This document shows, piece by piece, positions 63,226 through 64,000 of a stretch of 64,000 nt of DNA. Made by a program: the position numbers and the translations under genes. Source of the DNA: Alnus glutinosa (lineage: Eukaryota; Streptophyta; Magnoliopsida; Fagales; Betulaceae); the NCBI RefSeq assembly GCF_958979055.1, contig NC_084894.1, positions 27,289,616-27,353,615 of the forward strand, in the 5' to 3' direction. The notes beneath the pieces were generated by a model, which was not told where the DNA came from, did not search any database, and saw only the letters and a list, made by a program, of their open reading frames with translations. The stretch's first letter is position 1. The number at the start of each line of letters is the position of its first letter.

Positions 63226-64000
63226 TTTCGGAAGCCTTTTTTAAAAATAAAAATAAAAATTAATCATTAGATCTGTCCTGGTTATTATTTTTTTTAAAAA
63301 AAAATATATGTATATATAAATATGTAATAAGTCTCTAATTTTTATTGCAATTTCTTTCGTAAGGTACAATCAAATTTAATAATACCTCTAACATCACTCT
63401 TTGTTTAATTGTACAAACTTATCATACATGATTTTGGGATCACAATATGAAGCACAAGTAGCATTAAATATGCTACAAGCTGGAACATAAATTCATAACA
63501 GTTTGATTTTTCCTTTTCTTTCCTCACTCTTCTATTATGATGGCCATCAATGGAGCAGGGCTAAACTATTCTCCCAGACAACAAGACTTTTAGGTGCAGT
63601 GTGCAGAGGAGGCCCCATCTAGCCTATAGATATATATATATATAATCATAATAATGTTGGAAATTACCCTTTTATTCTATTATTATTTCAACATGCTGAT
63701 GTTGGACCTTGTTAAAAATTAAAAAAATTAAAGGTTGGTTGGCACTGACATGTTAACGGTATAAGATAAAAATGTAATTTTTAGTATTATTCATAAAATT
63801 AAAGAGTAATACTATACACATTACGCCACACCTTTATTCTACTATTATTCCATTTACTATGCAATTGTGATACGGTTTAGTATCCATTTTATAATATATA
63901 TATATATATATTTAGAGTAATGTTACATACATATATAATACACCTCCATCCTATTGTGCTAATGTGACCGCACCGATCAGCCCTTGGATAAGCCATTATT
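63226..64000. other. AT-rich spacer to the window end
   Basis: AT-rich, with TA runs at 63627-63642 and 63893-63911. GAGTAATACTATACACATTA at 63805-63824 resembles one end of the small MITE at 31160; its other end may lie beyond the window or near 63918 (TAGAGTAATGTTACATAC). No gene recognised. Confidence 0.35.

Overview
This window is nuclear DNA from a flowering plant, most likely a woody rosid-type eudicot. The genes are intron-rich with short exons in AT-rich DNA. The proteins are plant-specific in form: a potassium transporter of the KUP type, a CHUP1-family protein, a starch-binding-domain F2KP and an ATL RING protein. The spaces between genes hold plant-type foldback elements, small LTR elements and L1 LINE pieces. 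I cannot name the species.

Eight protein-coding genes can be rebuilt exon by exon, with every splice junction keeping frame. In order they are: EBP1 / PA2G4-like (1476-4935, +); RanBP1 (7443-9731, +); KUP1-type K+ transporter (17634-22301, +); pyruvate decarboxylase (26616-29620, +); a short CHUP1-like protein (33753-36009, +); ribosomal protein eL41, only 25 residues and split by an intron (37160-37328, -); the bifunctional enzyme F2KP (41224-57292, +, 23 coding exons); and an intronless ATL-type RING-H2 E3 ligase (59225-59974, +). From memory of the Arabidopsis map, F2KP, a CHUP1-like gene and RanBP1 lie together near At1g07110-07140, and another RanBP1 next to KUP1 near At2g30060-30070. 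The window would then be an unduplicated version of that ancestral block, opened up by PDC and repeat insertions.

The genes do not form a pathway. F2KP sets fructose-2,6-bisphosphate and so the direction of cytosolic glycolysis versus gluconeogenesis. PDC starts ethanol fermentation. EBP1 and eL41 serve ribosome and growth functions and share telo-box promoter motifs, which also occur beside the eL41 gene together with a TGGGCC (site II) motif. RanBP1 serves Ran-dependent nuclear transport.

The rest is repeat-rich. I see a 477-bp TRIM retroelement with a 5-bp target duplication inside F2KP intron 15, a second non-autonomous LTR element and an L1 tail in intron 17, and an internally deleted L1 with an 8-bp target duplication in intron 8. 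There are at least seven long foldback (MITE-like) elements, a three-copy MITE family with one copy in a PDC intron, a hAT-like MITE with an 8-bp target duplication, and several dispersed unnamed families. Three of about 51 introns use GC-AG splice sites. Two foldbacks with miRNA-precursor-like geometry lie just downstream of EBP1 and of the CHUP1-like gene. I saw no clear new multi-gene system, no tRNA or rRNA gene and no CRISPR array.
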